The notes beneath the pieces were generated by a model. That model was not told the DNA's origin. It did not search any database and worked only from the letters and a program-made list of their open reading frames with translations. From positions 1 to 5,199 of the forward strand of contig JAQBPS010000085.1 of NCBI GenBank assembly GCA_028287415.1: a stretch of 5,199 nt of DNA. The letters are read 5' to 3'. The first letter of the stretch is position 1; every line of letters begins with the position of its first letter. Source of the stretch: Bacillota bacterium (GTDB taxonomy: Bacteria > Bacillota > Sulfobacillia > Symbiobacteriales > Symbiobacteriaceae). Shown here in pieces: positions 3,763 to 5,199 of this stretch. A program made the translations under genes and the position numbers.

Positions 3763-5199
3763 TAGGGCATGGTCGGGGCGGGGGCCGGGGCCGGGGCCGG
3801 GGCCGGGTTCGGGGTCGGGGTCGGGGCCGGGGCCGGGGTCGGGGCCGGGGCCGGGGCCGGAGTCGGGGCCGGAGTCGGGGCTGGGGTCGGGGCCGGAGTC
3901 GGGGCCGGAGTCGGGGCTGGGGTCGTCGGCGTAGTGATCACCGTGATCGCCCCTGTGACGGGGTCGTAGTCCACATTGGCGCCGAGGGCGGCTGCGATGA
4001 AGCGCAGCGGCACAAACGTGCTCCCGTCCACCAACTCCGGCGGGACCTCTATCGTCACGGTCTGCCCGTTGATCGTTGCAGTCGCCGCACCGATCGAAAT
4101 GGTCACGGTCTGGTCCCCCTTGACCATGGTCACCGTGCGTGTGCTCGGGTCCCACGAGACCTGGGCGCCCAGGGACTCCGCCAAACGACGGAACGGGACC
4201 AGGGTCCGCCCGCTCCGTGCCAGCGGGGTCACGTTCAGGCGCTGGCCGTCCACATACACGAGGTAAGCGCCCTTCTCCCCCTTGGTGCGCTCCTCGTTCG
4301 CGAGGCCGCGGGACTCGGCCTTCACCTTCGCAATCCACTGCTCACTGCCCGCCTTGCCGCTGGTCGCGTTGCCGCAGTCGAGGTGCGCCGGGTCAGCGGG
4401 CGTGCCTGGGCTCGGAGTAGCCGGGGTACCGGGAGCCGGGGTGCCAGGGGTGCCGGGGTCCGGGGTTGCCGGGGTGCCCGGCGCCGGGGTTGCCGGGGTG
4501 CCGGGGTCCGGGGTTGCCGGAGTTGCCGGGGTGCCGGGCGCCGGGGTGCCGGGGTCCGTCGGGGTCGTGATCGGGGCACAGTCGAGCTGTTGCCCGCTGT
4601 TGTGGTCACCATGATGCTGGGAATCACTACCGCAGGAGCCGGGCGTCGGGGTTGCCGGAGTGCCGGGCGCCGGGGTGGCCGGAGTGCCAGGCGCCGGGGT
4701 TGCCGGGTCCGGGGTTGCGGGGGTGCCGGGTGCCGGGGTGCCGGGCGCCGGGGTTGCCGGGGTGCCGGGCGCCGGGGTGCCGGGATCCGCTGGGGTGGCA
4801 GGCGGCACACAATCGGGCTGTTGCCCGCCGTGGTGCGCACCATCCTCATGGGAGTCCGTACCGCAGGGGCCGGGGGCGGGATCAGCGGGGGTTCCCGGGG
4901 CCGGGGTTCCCGGGGGCGTCGGGGTCGCCGGGGGCGTCGGGGTCGCCGGGGTTGCCGGAGTCCCCGTTGGGGTCGCCGGGGTCGCCGGGGTTGCCGGAGT
5001 CCCCGCTGGGGTCGTGGGCGGTGCACAGTCGGGCTGTTGCCCGCCGTGGTGGTCATTCTGGTACTTGTCGTGATGTGCAGCATCGCCGGCCGCGTGTTTC
5101 TGCCCGTTGTCATCCCCGGGCTGCTGACCGTACTGTCCACCGGGCTGCTGTTGGTACTGCTTCTCACCGCCGTGGTCGCCGCCGGACGCCCATGCCGCA
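3762..5199 (-). CDS. Pro/Thr/Ala-rich modular protein with copper-amine-oxidase-N-like domain, N-terminus cut by window edge
   Basis: The frame is open from the right edge to TAA at 3762, giving the last 478 residues; the start lies outside. A GTG at 4808 is only an internal Val. Numbering from the edge: 1-57 is Gln/Gly/His-rich; 59-108, 135-185 and 212-272 are linkers of GTPAP, GTPATP and DPG units. Between them lie short modules ending GQQ[P/L]DC with Cys at 58, 112/130 and 189/207, then Cys275. Residues about 311-420 form one Cu_amine_oxidN1-like domain (YVDGQRLNV, TLVPFRRLAESLGAQVSWD, ATINGQTVTI, STFVPLRFIAAALGANVDYD). Residues 421-478 are a Pro/Ala/Thr tail. This domain is not an oxidase; it is common in secreted proteins of Firmicutes. 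No LPXTG or C-terminal membrane segment is seen; a signal peptide would be outside the window. Cell-surface or secreted location is inferred. The true function is unknown. Confidence 0.88.
   Translation of the reverse strand, partial: AAWASGGDHGGEKQYQQQPGGQYGQQPGDDNGQKHAAGDAAHHDKYQNDHHGGQQPDCAPPTTPAGTPATPATPATPTGTPATPATPTPPATPTPPGTPAPGTPADPAPGPCGTDSHEDGAHHGGQQPDCVPPATPADPGTPAPGTPATPAPGTPAPGTPATPDPATPAPGTPATPAPGTPATPTPGSCGSDSQHHGDHNSGQQLDCAPITTPTDPGTPAPGTPATPATPDPGTPATPAPGTPATPDPGTPGTPAPGTPATPSPGTPADPAHLDCGNATSGKAGSEQWIAKVKAESRGLANEERTKGEKGAYLVYVDGQRLNVTPLARSGRTLVPFRRLAESLGAQVSWDPSTRTVTMVKGDQTVTISIGAATATINGQTVTIEVPPELVDGSTFVPLRFIAAALGANVDYDPVTGAITVITTPTTPAPTPAPTPAPTPAPTPAPTPAPAPAPTPAPAPTPTPNPAPAPAPAPAPTMP
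3771..3924. repeat. hexamer-type G-rich tandem array coding for the Pro/Ala/Thr tail
   Basis: The + strand is a nearly unbroken series of GGGGCC and GGGGTC hexamers with some GGAGTC and GGGGCT variants. Read on the minus strand it encodes alternating Pro-Ala and Pro-Thr. Units are multiples of three, so gain or loss of copies would change tail length without breaking the frame. The G4-N2 spacing also meets the pattern for G-quadruplex formation on the + strand, which is the template strand for this gene. Confidence 0.85.
4400..4560. repeat. third linker repeat array (nearest the folded domain)
   Basis: Imperfect copies built from the + strand units CCGGGGTGCCGGG and CCGGGGTTGCC encode GTPAPGTPATP and TPDPGTP on the minus strand. 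The array precedes Cys275 and the folded domain of the large protein. Interruptions such as GTCCGG (Asp codons) recur at several points, suggesting duplication of longer blocks followed by divergence. Confidence 0.8.
4640..4797. repeat. second linker repeat array
   Basis: This array shares its unit with the array at 4400-4560 and encodes TPADPGTPAPGTPATP-like sequence. It lies between the two 19-residue Cys/His modules. Blocks with GGGCGCCGGGGTGCCGG recur almost unchanged, pointing to recent expansion or gene conversion between arrays. Confidence 0.8.
4866..5017. repeat. first linker repeat array (N-terminal side)
   Basis: The array encodes TPAGTPATPATPTGTPATPATPT-type sequence followed by PGTPAPGTPADPAPG; the residue text is shown only in part. 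A 39-base block is visibly duplicated: GGGGTTGCCGGAGTCCCCG occurs at 4949-4967 and again at 4988-5006. The array joins the first and second Cys/His modules. Confidence 0.75.

Noticed and set aside
3769..3969. Plus-strand Gly/Ala/Val repeat ORF.
   Set aside because: It is the complement of the Pro/Ala/Thr tail array and has no folded domain or ribosome-binding site.
3762..4808. A shorter 348-residue version of the large protein starting at GTG 4808.
   Set aside because: The same frame is open without a stop to the right edge and continues the same repeated modules, and no Shine-Dalgarno precedes 4808; this GTG is an internal Val in PDCVPP.
4400..5017. Possible CRISPR array because of regular repeats.
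   Set aside because: Repeats are coding, imperfect, without unique spacers of constant length, and read as Pro/Thr/Ala/Gly linkers.
4322..5167. Arg/Pro-rich minus-strand ORF in another frame of the repeat region.
   Set aside because: It is a frame-shifted reading of the GC-rich repeats; the frame that ends in the folded domain is the one with meaningful sequence.

Overview
The window looks like a stretch of chromosome from a high-GC member of the Firmicutes, most like Symbiobacterium or a related lineage. The grounds are a FapR-type regulator (a Firmicutes hallmark), strong G-rich Shine-Dalgarno sequences (GAGGTGA, AGGAGGGG, AGGGGGG, AAGGGGG), a TTG start codon, very GC-rich third codon positions, and a secreted-type protein with a copper-amine-oxidase-N-like domain. 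The genus is an inference. All supported genes lie on the minus strand, so the window reads from right to left.

Right part (3762-5199): the 3' portion of a large low-complexity, probably exported protein whose start lies beyond the right edge. From its N-terminal side it has a Gln/Gly/His-rich stretch, three Pro/Thr/Ala/Gly linker arrays alternating with short Cys/His-rich modules, one Cu_amine_oxidN1-like domain, and a Pro/Ala/Thr tail. The gene ends in a perfect 20-bp-arm hairpin (3713-3762) that overlaps its stop codon.

Middle (3044-3712): a possible 78-aa small membrane-type protein (3430-3666), then an intergenic stretch that looks less GC-rich than the genes. That stretch holds a good sigma-A-type promoter (-35 TTGCCC, 17-bp spacer, -10 TATACT) and, touching the -10, a near-consensus 17-bp FapR operator (3145-3161). 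A transcript leader of about 110 nt with a possible hairpin follows.

Left part (1-3043): a tightly packed lipid-synthesis operon, fapR - plsX - fabH - degV-family gene. fapR and plsX overlap by 17 bp; plsX and fabH are 13 bp apart; fabH and the degV gene are 39 bp apart, with no promoter or terminator seen between them. FapR senses malonyl-CoA and represses lipid genes. FabH starts fatty-acid chains from malonyl-ACP. PlsX makes acyl-phosphate for membrane phospholipid synthesis. The DegV protein resembles FakB, the fatty-acid-binding partner of a fatty acid kinase that also makes acyl-phosphate. The operon may thus join de novo synthesis and fatty-acid uptake or recycling at the acyl-phosphate node, under one malonyl-CoA-responsive operator.
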